Assembly: GCA_019054805.1 (NCBI GenBank)
Contig: JAHQIY010000001.1
Location: 9,500,501 to 9,564,500 of the forward strand
Direction of reading: 5' to 3'
DNA: 64,000 nt
Origin: Brachionus manjavacas
Taxonomy: Eukaryota; Rotifera; Eurotatoria; Ploima; Brachionidae
In this document: positions 48,612-63,810 of the stretch, one piece after another
Layout of the letters: every line of letters starts with the position of its first letter
How positions within the stretch are numbered: the first letter of the stretch is position 1
Made by a program: the position numbers and the translations under genes
Notes under the pieces: generated by a model
Told to the model about the DNA's origin: nothing
What the model saw: the letters and a program-made list of their open reading frames with translations, nothing else
Databases searched by the model: none

Positions 48612-51600
48612 TTAAATTTTAATAGCTAAAAAATATCCAAAAATAATAGCAAGTAAAAGAATAAAAAATGGTACAAAAAATTTTAAGTAATTAATCTGAA
48701 AGTCGGTTGTTTTTTGTTCAATTTTTTGGGTTTTATCAGATTCTGTTTTTTGAGTGATTTTAGATTTGCATTTTTCACCACATTTTAAGACAAAGCCTTT
48801 TTCAGTCACAATAATTGAGGAATCAGTTTTAATTTTATGGCAAACAAAACTTTTCTTAATGGTTTTACATTTGCACTTAATCACAACTTTTTCCAAACAA
48901 TTATCTTCTTTAGAACATTTACCAATATGACATACAAGTGAACAATTATGACCACATTTCAGCTATTTGAAATAATAAAAGGAATTTAAAATATTTTTTT
49001 TATTCACCAAAAAACTTACTAAATTACTGCATGGTACTCTACACGAGGCCAAATTAATTTTCTCTATTTGACTTGATTTATTCCATTTATGGCATTCGGC
49101 ATAAATAAAATTTCCTTTGCAATGGCATTTCATTTTTAAAAGATGCTTACAATTCGGACATTCACCAGAATGACAAACACCTAGAGAACATTCATGAGTG
49201 CAGCCATTTGGGCGCGCTAATTCACAGTTTTTCGTGCATTCTTCACAGCTACTTGAAACCTTTTATTTGGAATGAATTTTGAAGAAAATTAAAAAATAAA
49301 TGATAATAAACCTCGTTTTGGTTGATTTTGCCTTTTTCTAAAATAAAATGACATTCATATTCACATTTATGGCGTGTACAACTTAGCATCCTGCCACATT
49401 TTCTGCCACAATTAAAAGGTTTAGCTCTATGACAAGGCAAATCACTTATCTTATTAAAAAATAATTTATTAATCAATTAAATTCGGATTTCATTGAGTAC
49501 CTCATGCGCACCAAAACACTCGACTGGTACTGGATGAACGCATGGCTTACATTCAATATTTAGAATTTCTTTACGTATTTTCAATGGTACCCAAGGCCCC
49601 TCGCGCTCTTTCTTTTTATTTACGAGTTAGATTTTTTTTGTTTAAAAATAATCTTTTTTCACAAAATTACATTTTCAATTATTTCAGTTAGAACTGCTGA
49701 ATGGCACACTTTTTGACAGCTATGGTTGCATGAAAGTTTTTTTCCGCAAGTCAGTTGACAAGGAGGGCAATCACCGTAATGACATTTGTGATTTTGAATT
49801 TTTTCGTGATGACATTTTGTCGGTTTTCTAATAAAATTAATTTATCATTTAAATAATTTTTTCAATATACTTGCACAATTGTCTACAAGGAACTTTTAAA
49901 TTTGCTTTTCTTTTGATACAAGGAACTTTAATTTTGCTCTTACCGCATGGACAATATATTTCTTCCATTACAGGACACTTGATGATTAGCTCAAATTGAA
50001 AATTTGATTAAATAAGGAATAAGAAAATTACCGGATAACAATTTCCCGAATGACAAAGACTAAAAATTAAGATTTAAATTAGATTCCATGAATCCTTTTG
50101 AATTATACCTTTGGCATTTGTGATTTTTACACGAAAGCATTTTATTGCAAATTTGTTCGCATGATGAACAATTACCATCACAGCACTTCAAAAATAAACA
50201 ATTATTTGATTATTTTTTGAATAAAAATTCTATCCACTTTTCTATTGCATTTATGCTTTCCGCAATTCTTCAATTTATTGCATTTAACTTCACAAGTAAA
50301 TTCCATGTGACACGGTAGCAGTTTTTCTTTTGAACCACATCGACATTTTTTAGTAACGACTTGTCGACACTTTAAAAATTTAACATTCTTTCTGGCTCAT
50401 AATTAGTCATTATAATTTACTTGCTCACAAGGGCCATAATGGCATCTATTCGCACATTTGTGAATATTACACGAAAGTTTTTTGTCACATGTGTCTCCGC
50501 AAGTTGGTATGTCTATATTACATGGCTTTTTTGAAGCTATTCTCTATTAAATTCTTTGAAAACAATATTTGAAGTGCTAAAATTACTAGATTTTCCACAT
50601 GGACAGGTTCTTATTAAACTTCTTGGACACTCTCCACATTCACCAGGATGACAAATAAATTCACATTTGTGGTAACCACAACTGTACGGTTTAAGACATT
50701 TCTTAAGTTAAAATTAAAAAAAATATAATTAGCATGCATTCTTTTAATATACCTGTCCACATTCCCAAATTGTTTGAGTACAAGAAGTTTCTTTTCTTTT
50801 TTTTTTGCACTTACAAAACTGGAGACTTGTCTTGTTACATTGAGCACAATCTCCGGGATGGCAAATAGTTTCACATAAGTGCTGTTTACATGTCAATAAT
50901 TTGTTGCATTTTTTATCACATGACCAAAATTTGTTGCAACATCTTCTCGTTACTGGACTTGATTTGGAGCAGTGACATGTATTTTTTACCATTTTGGGAC
51001 AGGGTGGACATGGCCCTTCAATAATTTGGGTTAGCAAATTTAAAATTTTTAAATTTCGATTTAAGTAAGTGAACCAGGATGGCACAACATTAGACATGAA
51101 TGACCACATTGCTTTGGTTTGTCACAGCGCCTATTGCATGAATGAGGTACGCCCCATGGATCAAAATCAGGATTTTTGACTTTTTTGCAATAGCAATGAT
51201 AAATTGATGGATAGCTCTCTTTACTATATTCTTTACGACATTTTGGACTATGAAAATCAATTAGTTTTTTGCCTCATAAAAACAATTTTAGTTACCAATT
51301 CCATGGTATTTCCTTTTGATTTGAATCTGTATTAAAATTTTGTTTGATTGTTTGATACGACCCGTCTCGAATCCAATTTTGGATACAAACAATATGATAT
51401 TGAGCATAACATCCGTCACAATTCCAAATCTAAATAAGATATTTTTCTAAATTATAACTAATTTTAAAATCAAGATTTACTGGTTGCTTGTTTTCAATTT
51501 GTTCAATGCAAATCAGGCAAATGTTACTGTCAGGATTGAATGCATCTATCAAATATTGTTCAGTATTTCCTAAATCTTGTGAATCTAAAACAATCAATTT

Positions 51601-51706
51601 AGACTAATTAAATAAATTTTTTAGCAAATTTACCATTCAACTCTTTGAACTTGTTTAGAATCAAATTCAAGGATGCATCCTGATCATTAGACTCATAAGT
51701 AACCAT
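48612..51706 (-). CDS. NFXL1: NFXL1-like NF-X1-type zinc-finger membrane protein
   Basis: Sixteen minus-strand exons: 51706-51634, 51584-51481, 51429-51296, 51247-51075, 51015-50753, 50701-50587, 50536-50421, 50369-50238, 50185-50109, 50059-50032, 49977-49871, 49827-49671, 49611-49501, 49449-49312, 49259-49020 and 48962-48612. They give 2319 nt and 772 residues, in phase throughout. An N-terminal RING/PHD-type finger starts at about residue 47 ('CLICIE', '[16 protein letters not shown]'). Then comes '[13 protein letters not shown]' and a long series of NF-X1 repeats of the C-x(1-6)-H-x-C-x3-C type ('[12 protein letters not shown]', '[13 protein letters not shown]', '[13 protein letters not shown]'). 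A C-terminal hydrophobic helix ('[18 protein letters not shown]') follows. The terminal helix separates NFXL1 from NFX1, which has an R3H domain instead. The family is thought to include E3 ligases and regulators, and the helix implies an ER or other endomembrane location. It is head-to-head with LRRC59. Confidence 0.92.
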
Positions 51707-51907
51707 TTTTGATCTATCGTTTTTATTTTTTGTAAATATTTCAAATATTCTAATTTCAAATGAATAAATTACATTTAATGTTAAGTTTAAATTAAAAAAA
51801 AAGTTTATTTCTAGAAAATTGTTTAGATAGTGCAAGACACGTCTACATTTATGGTTAGAAAATTTTGAATTTTTTTTATTTTTACAACTTCAAAAAAAGT
51901 TCAAAAA
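51707..51907. promoter_or_regulatory. Shared divergent promoter region, NFXL1 and LRRC59
   Basis: Only 201 bp separate the two start codons, which point away from each other. Both 5' untranslated regions and core promoters must fit in this AT-rich interval or overlap. No specific element was recognised. Confidence 0.6.
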
Positions 51908-54216
51908 ATGGTTGTTCAGAAAAAAATTAATTTAAAAGAAAAGATTACTGAGGATTATTTGGATTTGAGCTTGTGCAATCTAGAAAAAATTCCTGTCAAA
52001 GAAATTGTAATTTTTTGCTTAAAATTTTCAAGTAATAAATTTTATTGTTTTTTTAATAAAGCTCGAATATCCAAAGATAAAAAGACTAAATTTGTCATTT
52101 AATAATTTATCAAATTTACCAGTAATTTTGAGTTTTTTTAATATCAACATTTTAAATTCATTTAAATTAATTTTTAGTCAGATATATCCAAATTACAGCA
52201 TATAAAAGAAATAGATTTGAGCAAAAACCATATACAGTCATTGCCCGAAAACATTGGTTCTTTGGTCAATTTGAAGTGTTTAGATTTACTGGGAAATCAA
52301 CTCAAAAGTTTACCCGGCAGCTTTAGTGAACTTAAGAGTCTGCAATGGCTTGATCTAAAAGATAATCCGTTGGATCCCGAGTTAAAAAAAGTAGCTGGTG
52401 AATGCAATGATGAAACTCAATGCAAAAAATGCGCCATCAATGTTGTCAGATATATGAAACAAGTAGCCGCTGAAGAGGAAAGAAAACGTCAAATTGAAAT
52501 CCGTAGAAAAAAAGGTAATGCATAAGAAAAAAAATAATTATTAAAAAAAAGGTAAATAATTCAAAAAATTACCATACGCCTTGTACCTATGAAAAAAGCC
52601 CATATAGCCGAATGGTTTATGTGTTAGTTATGCAAGCAAAGGATTGAGGATTCAAAACCCGCAGAGGGTGAAAAAATCTTCAAAATATCTTTGCAATACG
52701 GAGCGAATGTTTAAACTCCTTTCATCATAAAAATAGGGGGACAGGTTTCGACTGGGTGATAATAGCGGTATAGATGATCAACTCGATGCAGTAACCTCTG
52801 TGTAAGATCGAAGCCTGCCCAAAAAGGTACTAGAAAATGAGATGAGCGCCTCCTCCATTATCCACTAGGATAGAAAAAGGACAATTTTTATATTTTTATT
52901 GTACCTGTGACCAAAAGTTAACTTTTTACCATCCAAAAGCTGCCATCAATGTTAAAAATTTATTTATGTTATTTCATGAGCAGCTAATTAAAGAATATTT
53001 ATATTATTAAAAGCAAAATTAAAATTATATATCAAAATAATATTTAGTTGTCGCATATTAAATTGACCAAAATTCTAGTTTTGGATTTGATTCTATATTT
53101 CCAATAAGGTCAAAATGATAAAAAATCATTGATTTTTATAATTTTATAATTTCTATTTTGTAAAGCAAAAATTATTTTATAACAAATGATTTGGCTAGAT
53201 AGTCTGAGAGGTTCTCAAGTCCCCTATACAAAAATTTAAAATGAATTTGAGTCCCTCTTAAAAAGTTCTATTTAACAGATAAAAAAAATAAAAAATTAAG
53301 ATTTTTTTTATATATTTTCTATTAAATTTTATTGCTCATAAATTAAATTTAAATGTAATTATCGTAATTTTTTTCTTTTTTTTTGTTTCAAAATTAAAAA
53401 TATTATAATTTTTATATTCTTGATTTTGATTTTTTTTAATTACTTAAATTAACTTTGTTTGAGTAAAAAGAGGGTAAATTTTGAAAGTTAAATTGATTTA
53501 TTTGAGTCGAATAAGAACTCAGTATTTATAGATGATAAATCAATAAAAAATTAATTTAATTGTAATTTTTTAAGTTTTGATTATTTTTTCTATCAAATTT
53601 AAGAATTTTGAAAAGTAAAAACACATCATAATAGGAAATTATAATATGTTAGAATCCAACTAAATTTTTTAACTTTTTTTACCCATTTCATCATATTTTT
53701 TAAAATTATTCATTTTAGAGACAGAAGCAAAGAAACAAGCTGAAGAGTTAGCCAAAGAAAAAGAGATAAAATTACAGAAAAAACGTGAACGAGAGCAAAA
53801 AAAGCTTCAACAAAAACAAGCAAACATAGAAAATTTGGAACATGAAGGATTTAACGAAAATTTAAATACTTCATCTTCTTCAAATTTTCCAAATAAACAT
53901 GTCAAATCGGGTAAGAAAATATAAAAAACATAGAAAATAAGAATTTATTTTCAAATTAAAAGGAGGATGTCAAAAATTTTTATCAACCTTATCATTTTTG
54001 TTTTTTGCTACACTGATTATCTGTGGAACATATTTTGTCTTGGTTAACTATTGCGAAAGTGGAAATAAATTGAGAATTCGAATCAGGAATTATTCACAGG
54101 CTGAATATTTATCAAGATTTATTCAAATGTTGGATCAAAATGTTTGTCCGGTCATCAATCAAAATAAAGTTCCATACCAAAACCTTATTAAGTTATTTCA
54201 ACAAATTAATCTTTGA
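51908..54216 (+). CDS. LRRC59: LRRC59, ribosome-associated ER leucine-rich repeat protein
   Basis: Five exons: 51908-52006, 52062-52121, 52178-52514, 53719-53910 and 53963-54216. They give 942 nt and 313 residues, against about 307 in human LRRC59. The N-terminus '[16 protein letters not shown]' matches the family. About four leucine-rich repeats follow ('[13 protein letters not shown]', '[13 protein letters not shown]', '[13 protein letters not shown]', '[18 protein letters not shown]'), with 'QCKKCA'. A long Lys/Glu coiled coil (exon 4) comes next. A membrane helix near residues 238-258 ('[17 protein letters not shown]') is followed by a short lumenal tail. LRRC59 sits in the ER membrane near translocating ribosomes and has been linked to nuclear import of FGF1. 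Intron 3 (1.2 kb) is the only long one and carries a SINE and half of a repeat pair. Confidence 0.94.
52593..52898 (+). mobile_element. Full-length tRNA-derived SINE with target duplication
   Basis: The head 'CATATAGCCGAATGGTTTAT' (A-box-like) and 'GAGGATTCAAAAC' (B-box-like) are followed by a body of about 230 bp. The body includes 'GATCAACTCGATGCAGTAAC', 'AAATGAGATGAGCGCCTCC' and 'CACTAGGATAGAAAAAGGAC', then a T-rich 3' end. It is flanked by TTGTACCTATGA (52581-52592) and TTGTACCTGTGA (52899-52910): a 12-bp target-site duplication with one mismatch. It is the best-preserved of the three copies in the window and sits in LRRC59 intron 3. Confidence 0.85.
53015..53273. repeat. About 260-bp repeat, copy 1
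   Basis: Nearly identical to 55245-55504 in direct orientation, with only a handful of differences over about 260 bp. Shared words include 'TTTAGTTGTCGCATATTAAA', 'TTTCCAATAAGGTCAAAATG' and 'AGTCTGAGAGGTTCTCAAG'. No terminal inverted repeats and no reading frame were seen. Confidence 0.85.
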
Positions 54217-54375
54217 TCATTTGAAATTTTTTTGTTTTTTTAATATTTATTATGAATTAAAAGATTTGAATTTTAACTAAGTTGATTTGAGAATTATGAA
54301 ATTCAAAAATTTATTTATACACGTTTTAATTAGTTTGAATTAGTTTTAATTTTTTTTTTTGATTAAAAAAAGGAC

Positions 54376-54448
54376 CACCCCCAGAGGGGATCGAACCCTC
54401 GACCTATGGATTAGAAGTCCATCGCGCTATCCACTGCGCTATGGGGGC
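54376..54448 (-). tRNA. tRNA-Arg (anticodon UCU)
   Basis: 73 nt on the minus strand. The acceptor stem GCCCCCA pairs with TGGGGGT (first pair G-U), followed by discriminator G. The D-arm is 'TAGCGCAGTGGATAGCGC', which contains the A box. The anticodon arm is 'ATGGACTTCTAATCCAT' with the TCT triplet in a 7-nt loop. The T-arm is 'GAGGGTTCGATCCCCTC', containing the B box. No intron. A run of seven T on the minus strand (54371-54365) just after the gene is a good Pol III terminator. Confidence 0.95.
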
Positions 54449-57168
54449 TTATTTTAAAAATTTATTATCCAAAAAATGAAATTAAGAAGTCTTAATTTGC
54501 TTTGTCTTAATTAGATTATATTTTCATTTTTATAAAGATATATTTCCAAAGTTTTTGACTTGTATTCAAGAACCTATTTTTCTTTACGCTATTAAGAAAT
54601 ATTTTATGATTACTTATAATATCGGCTAGCAACACTTGCGATCGATCAATCAAAATACGGCCTATATTTCTTTTGTAAGTTTTTTTTAAGATAAATTTTT
54701 TTTCAGCAAATTTTTCTATCTACTAGCTTTCTTTTGAAATTATTATTTATTTGTTTATCTTTGTTTATCTAAGGCTATTTCAGATTAAAAAAAAATCAAA
54801 AATAAAAATAAAATAAAATCAAAATTATTTAAAATAAAAAATAAAAGATAATTAAAATAAAATGTAAAAAGTGATGACAGGTCATTACTACTCCTATTTT
54901 CATTTTAAGAATATAATGTGATAAATTATTAAATCATGTCTTTGAAGAAATTTGTCCCTCAGTTGACAGAAAATTTGCTTCAAATATGATATTTTAAGTG
55001 CATCTTTTTTGATTGATTTATTAGTAAATCAACGATAAACCAAATCATTTGTTGCTTCGCTTAAAAAATGGAGATTTTAGTATGGGCAATTATTTACAAA
55101 GAAATGCGTAATTTAAAAAAAATAATTTCATACCTTAACACAAAATTTAGATTTATTTTTAGAGAGATTCAATAAAAAAATTACAAAACAACTTAATTAG
55201 ACAAATGCTTGGTTTAAAACCCTACTGTCACTTATCACGAAATTAAAATTAAAATTATATATCAAAATAATATTTAGTTGTCGCATATTAAATTGACCAA
55301 AATTCTAGTTTTGGATTTGATTCTATATTTCCAATAAGGTCAAAATGATAAAAAAAAATTGATTTTTATAATTTTATAATTTCTTTTTTGTAAAGCAAAA
55401 ATTATTTTATAACAAATGATTTGGTTAGATAGTCTGAGAGGTTCTCAAGCCCCCTATACAAAAATTTAAAATGAATTTGAGTCCTTCTTAAAAAGATCTA
55501 TTTTTTGTCCTTAAGAACACAAAAATTTTTATTTTTTTAAGAAATTGTATGCATTTCAAAAATACAATTCAAAAAGAAATATTCACTTCTTATTCTTATA
55601 GTAAATGTTTGTGGAAAAAAAAAGAAAAAAAATTTGTTGATACAAATGATTCATTTTCTGCAGTGAGGTTTTGAGCTCAAACAATCAAAGGTGCTTTATG
55701 ACCATTTAGCCTTATTATTTACCCTACTTGTTTTTGACGGTAAATTTTATGATCAAAAATAAATTTTCTTTATATCTGCAAATTATTTTTTGGCCATTTA
55801 ATTTACTTATGTAAAGTTTTGTTAAAAGTTTTTTATTTCTGCTTTTTATCAAGAAAATTGTTTCTATAAAATGGTAACACTTTAGTCCACATGATTTATG
55901 GTAACACTTTACAAACAAAATCAGCTTGAATTGCCTTTTTGACTATAAAATAAAGTTGTTTTGAATTCTCACTTTTGAGCCAAAGTACATGATTATTTTA
56001 AAATTATTGAGATGCAATAAAAATTATCTGATCAATGGTACAACAGCTGAAAATAAGGTAGGCTCACATGCATCTATAATGCTAAAAATATAAACCAACA
56101 GTTACAGAGCTTAAGTCTTTTTTTAAGAATAAATTTTGATAAAAAAATCGTCAAAAAATGATCAGGGACTCATTTAAATCTGTTTTTTTTTTTGCTCTTT
56201 AAAATGAACTATTAATAAAATATAAACATCAGAGGACATTCGTCATCTATAGGCAAAGGTGTTCCAGATAGCCTATTTCTGTTAATAAAAATTGTAACAA
56301 CTAGTTTTTTAAATTTTTTTAATTATTAGATGATACAAAATAACTGAACAAAATTTGGTTAAATTTAGTCTATGGGAACATTTTTAAATCTCAAACTTTT
56401 GAACATTCTTTTTTGAACACCCGTTAATAGGAATTGTGATTTTTCATAAAAACTTTTAAAAACCTCTAAATGATATATTTTTGCTAAATTTTTATTCATA
56501 TAAGAACTTAAAAAAGGCGGCACAAATCGAATAGAAAATTTACATTAATGTAAAATTTTAGTACAAAAAAGAAAAACGATAACTGAAGAAAGCCAGATAT
56601 TTAGGAAACTTGAAAAAAATTTCGAGACTATGAGCTCAAAGTTTTTTTAATTTAAATAAAAAGTAAAAAATCAGAATTCACCTGAATGAGAATATAATTT
56701 TGTACTCGAAAATGAATAAATTTTAAATCTAGTCGAAATGGGGTATTACTCAGGATAATTTCTATAATTTTAAAAACCAGAGGAAATTTGAAAATTTTTA
56801 GATTGTTTATTTTATAAAAATAATTTTGATTAAAAAAATTGAAAATTTTTAGTAAAAAATTTTAAAGTTTAATTCGTTAACTTTATTTAATTTCAATTAA
56901 AAAGAAGGTTTCAAAAAAGAAAATGTCAATTCAATTTTTTTTATTTTGGCATTTTCTGAATCTAAATAATTGAAAGAGCAGATATAATTTATCAATTAAA
57001 TATTAAAATCAAATTAACACGAATAAAATAAAATATAACTAGTTTGCTTAGCTCTACTTGCTAGTTACAAAGTGTTTAATTTTTTATTGGAGAAAATATG
57101 AATATTTTTAAAGGTAAAATATATTTATAAAATATACAGGAAAATTTTTATTTAATTATAAATTTTAG
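54449..57168. other. Gene-free stretch downstream of tRNA-Arg
   Basis: AT-rich. It contains the second copy of the 260-bp repeat (55245-55504). No other gene, RNA or repeat was recognised. Confidence 0.5.
55245..55504. repeat. About 260-bp repeat, copy 2
   Basis: Direct copy of 53015-53273, about 2 kb away and outside the LRRC59 gene. Both copies stop at the same point, after 'AGTCCYTCTTAAAAAG'. This argues for a defined repeat unit and against chance similarity. Confidence 0.85.
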
Positions 57169-58310
57169 AAGTAGTAGTAGTAGTAGTAGTAAAATAAACT
57201 GCAACTTGAAACCAGCTCAAGTGAGCTGATAGAGCTATAGCAGTCGTTACACATTTTTTCGCCAACCAGTCATCAAGCTTCGACTTTAAAATTTTTCAGG
57301 CTTTTTGCTTCAATAACCTCTTCCGGCAATTTATTCCAATAGTTCACAACTCTGTTAACAAAAAAGTTAAATCTTGGAAGACAATTTTTTACTTTTTCTC
57401 TATGGATCGTTTTTTTGTACCTTCTAAGATTGTGAGCGCAGCTTGAGCCAGCCCCAGATCGAAAATTTATGTCGTTTACAAAATTCACTTTCTCCATTTT
57501 ATTTACTAATTTGTAGATTTGGATCAAATCACCTCACCTTCGCGTCTTCAGGTCATTTAGGCCTAGTCTCATGAGTCGCTGCCGGTATTCGAGATGTTTG
57601 AGTTCGGAACGTCGCTCTTCTTTGTACTTTTTCAAGCTCCGCGGTATCCTTTTCCAAATACAGGCACCACGAACTGATAGCATATTACAGATGAGGTCTG
57701 ACCAATGATGTGTATATTAATCTAATGTTTTCTTGGTTAGGAAAATTAAAAGCTTTCTTGATCATTCCTAAAACTTTGTTTGCCTTAGCAGTACAATTTT
57801 TCACTTGTATATCCCACTTTAAGTCGTTTTGGATAAAAATACTGAGGTCTTTCTCACAAATCGACTTTGCCAAGGGTTGTCGACCCAAACTCTCTGACTT
57901 AATTTCATAGTCAAACCTTGTGTTTGAATAACCAAAGTGCACAACTTTACATTTATCAGTATTAAGTTGAGTAGACCAATTCGTTGACCAATTTGATACT
58001 TTGTTTTAGTCCCTTTGAAGATCTATCAAAGATTGGAAATTTTTAACGACTGAAATAATCTTCGTATCATCAGAATAAGCTTCACAGTTTGACTTAATCA
58101 TCTCTAACATGTCATTAATGAAGATGACAAAAAGAATAGGTCCTTAAACCGAACCTTGAGGTACACCACTTGTTATTTCAGCCCATTGTGAAGATGATTC
58201 TCCAAGTACCACTCTTTGTGTGCGCCCCGTTAAAAATCCATTGATCCAAGCGATTAATTTTTCACCAAATCCATTGAATAGGAGCTTGTCGACATAATTT
58301 TGCATAAATT
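57169..58310 (-). mobile_element. 5'-truncated LINE with reverse transcriptase remnant
   Basis: About 1.14 kb on the minus strand. Reverse-transcriptase blocks appear in order: 'SGVPQGSV', 'GPILFVIFINDM', the catalytic box as 'YSDD' (58077-58066), 'NTDKCKVVHFGY', 'KWDIQVKNCTAKANK', 'NIRLIYTSLVRPHL' and 'FFVNRVVNYWNKLPEEV'. A short 3' region and a (TAC)n tail at 57169-57190 follow. This order is typical of CR1/L2/Jockey-type non-LTR elements. The frame is interrupted several times by stops and shifts (for example inside the stretch after 'GSV'), and the 5' half and endonuclease are absent, so it is dead. The variant YSDD in place of the usual [FY]ADD may be decay. Confidence 0.85.
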
Positions 58311-60127
58311 ATTTTTAAAAAAAAATTTTGATTAGTGGAAAAAAATCATAAAAATTCATATTTTACTAAATTTAGAAATAATAAGCTTAATTTAAATGAT
58401 TAATACTCTAAACGCTTGAATATAAAATGTTTGGAATCAAGCAAAAACATTTGCATTGAACATCTAATTTTTTAGATATTAGATATTACTGTTTTAGTGG
58501 ATCTGATTTTATCTCATTTTGAGAAAATGAATTTTTAGTTTCTTTAAGTCTAAAAATTGTTTTTTAGACTATTGATTTAAGATTTATTGAAATATTTTTG
58601 ATATTTTTTTTCAATTTTTCATATTCAAAATTTAATGACCAGTATCATTAGTATTTACTAATCCAGTCAAAAGTTAATTTCATTCAAATTTGTATTTTTT
58701 TTAATTGTTTTTTAAGGTTTTAATTATCTTTTGGATTTTAATTAAAAATTTAACTATGTTTTCTAATCGTTTAATTACAAAAAAACAAATTATGATAGAA
58801 AAATATCTCGAATATAATTTAAAAATTTTCTGCTGTAAGAATATCACTGGCCTCAATCAAAGATTTCTTTTTAATTAACGGGGTTGAAATTTTATTTTTT
58901 AAAAAAATTTTATTTAACTCTGTAATTACATTCATCATCATTCATGTGATGCGTAACCGTATTTCGTCTCATTAATTTTCCATGTTTTTAAATGAATCAG
59001 ATTGTTTAAAATTGAGTTTGATTGCTAAAATATTTTAAAGAATCTTGATTATTTGATTCAAAAAGTTAACAAACATTAAAAATGGTCACATAATAAAAAT
59101 CAAAGGATTAAAAAAAAAATCCTATAAATTAAATTAGACATTTGGATTGTGTTATTAGAGATATTTATTTTATTTTTTATCTAAATTTTTATACGAAATT
59201 TTGGCAAGGGGGACTTAAAAGAAGGCGGTATGCCGTTTCCCCCAAATTTTTTATTATTTATTTATTTATTTATATTAGAGATATATTTCGGATAATTCAA
59301 AAGTATGACATAAAAAAATTATTCTTGTTTTTTTAAATTAAATTATTTAATTTCTTAAATAATGTCAATCAAAATATTCATTGATTTATTAGAAATTAAA
59401 TTTGGAATCTTTTTTCAAAAAACTTAATAAAAACTATTTTTAAGGCTTTTTGATATCGATAATATTTTATTTCTAAAAAAATCAAACACAATAATTGCTT
59501 TTAAATTTAATTCTTAAGGAGAATAGAAATCAATCAACTCAAAATAGAAAATGCCTTTTTTGATAAAAATTTTGTTTACATATTTTTAATGGTTAATAAA
59601 AAAGAAATTTTGATTCAAAAATTTTTTTAATATGAGAATACACTTTGAAAAAAATGGCAAATTAGGATTAGATTATTTATTTTTATTTTTGGACTATTTA
59701 AAATAAAATTAAATAAAAAAAAAAACAAAAACAAATTAAAAAAACAAGACCGATGTTAAAAATTTTAAATTCTCATTTTAGACAAAAAAATAAATAAAAT
59801 TAGCATTAAATTTTTTTGTTAGACTTTTTATATTTTTTCTAAAGAAGATGTTTTGTTATGTACACTTCATTTAATCTAAAGCCAGCTCTTCTTTAGGCTT
59901 TTAGAAACTTTTATTAAATCATACAAGTTTTAAAATGAATCTATCATTTACAATCCGAATGAAGAGCTTGATAAATAATTGAGTTCAACTAAAAGTTTGT
60001 CTCAAACTAAATATTTTTTGTCGAACTAAAAAAAAAAAAATTTTTTTAATAAAATGAGCTATTGTCATTTATTTAAATGACTTCTCATTTTATATGAAAA
60101 AAAATCGCAAATTTTAAAATCAGATTT
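58311..60127. other. AT-rich gene-free stretch
   Basis: 1.8 kb between the LINE remnant and the stop codon of the OVO gene. Nothing recognised. The part nearest the gene is likely its 3' untranslated region. Confidence 0.5.

Positions 60128-63810
<3,683 letters not shown>

Larger units (their letters stand above)
52515..53718 (+). other. LRRC59 intron 3 (1.2 kb)
   Basis: Its length is largely explained by the SINE at 52593-52898 and the repeat unit at 53015-53273. The remaining sequence is AT-rich. Confidence 0.7.
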
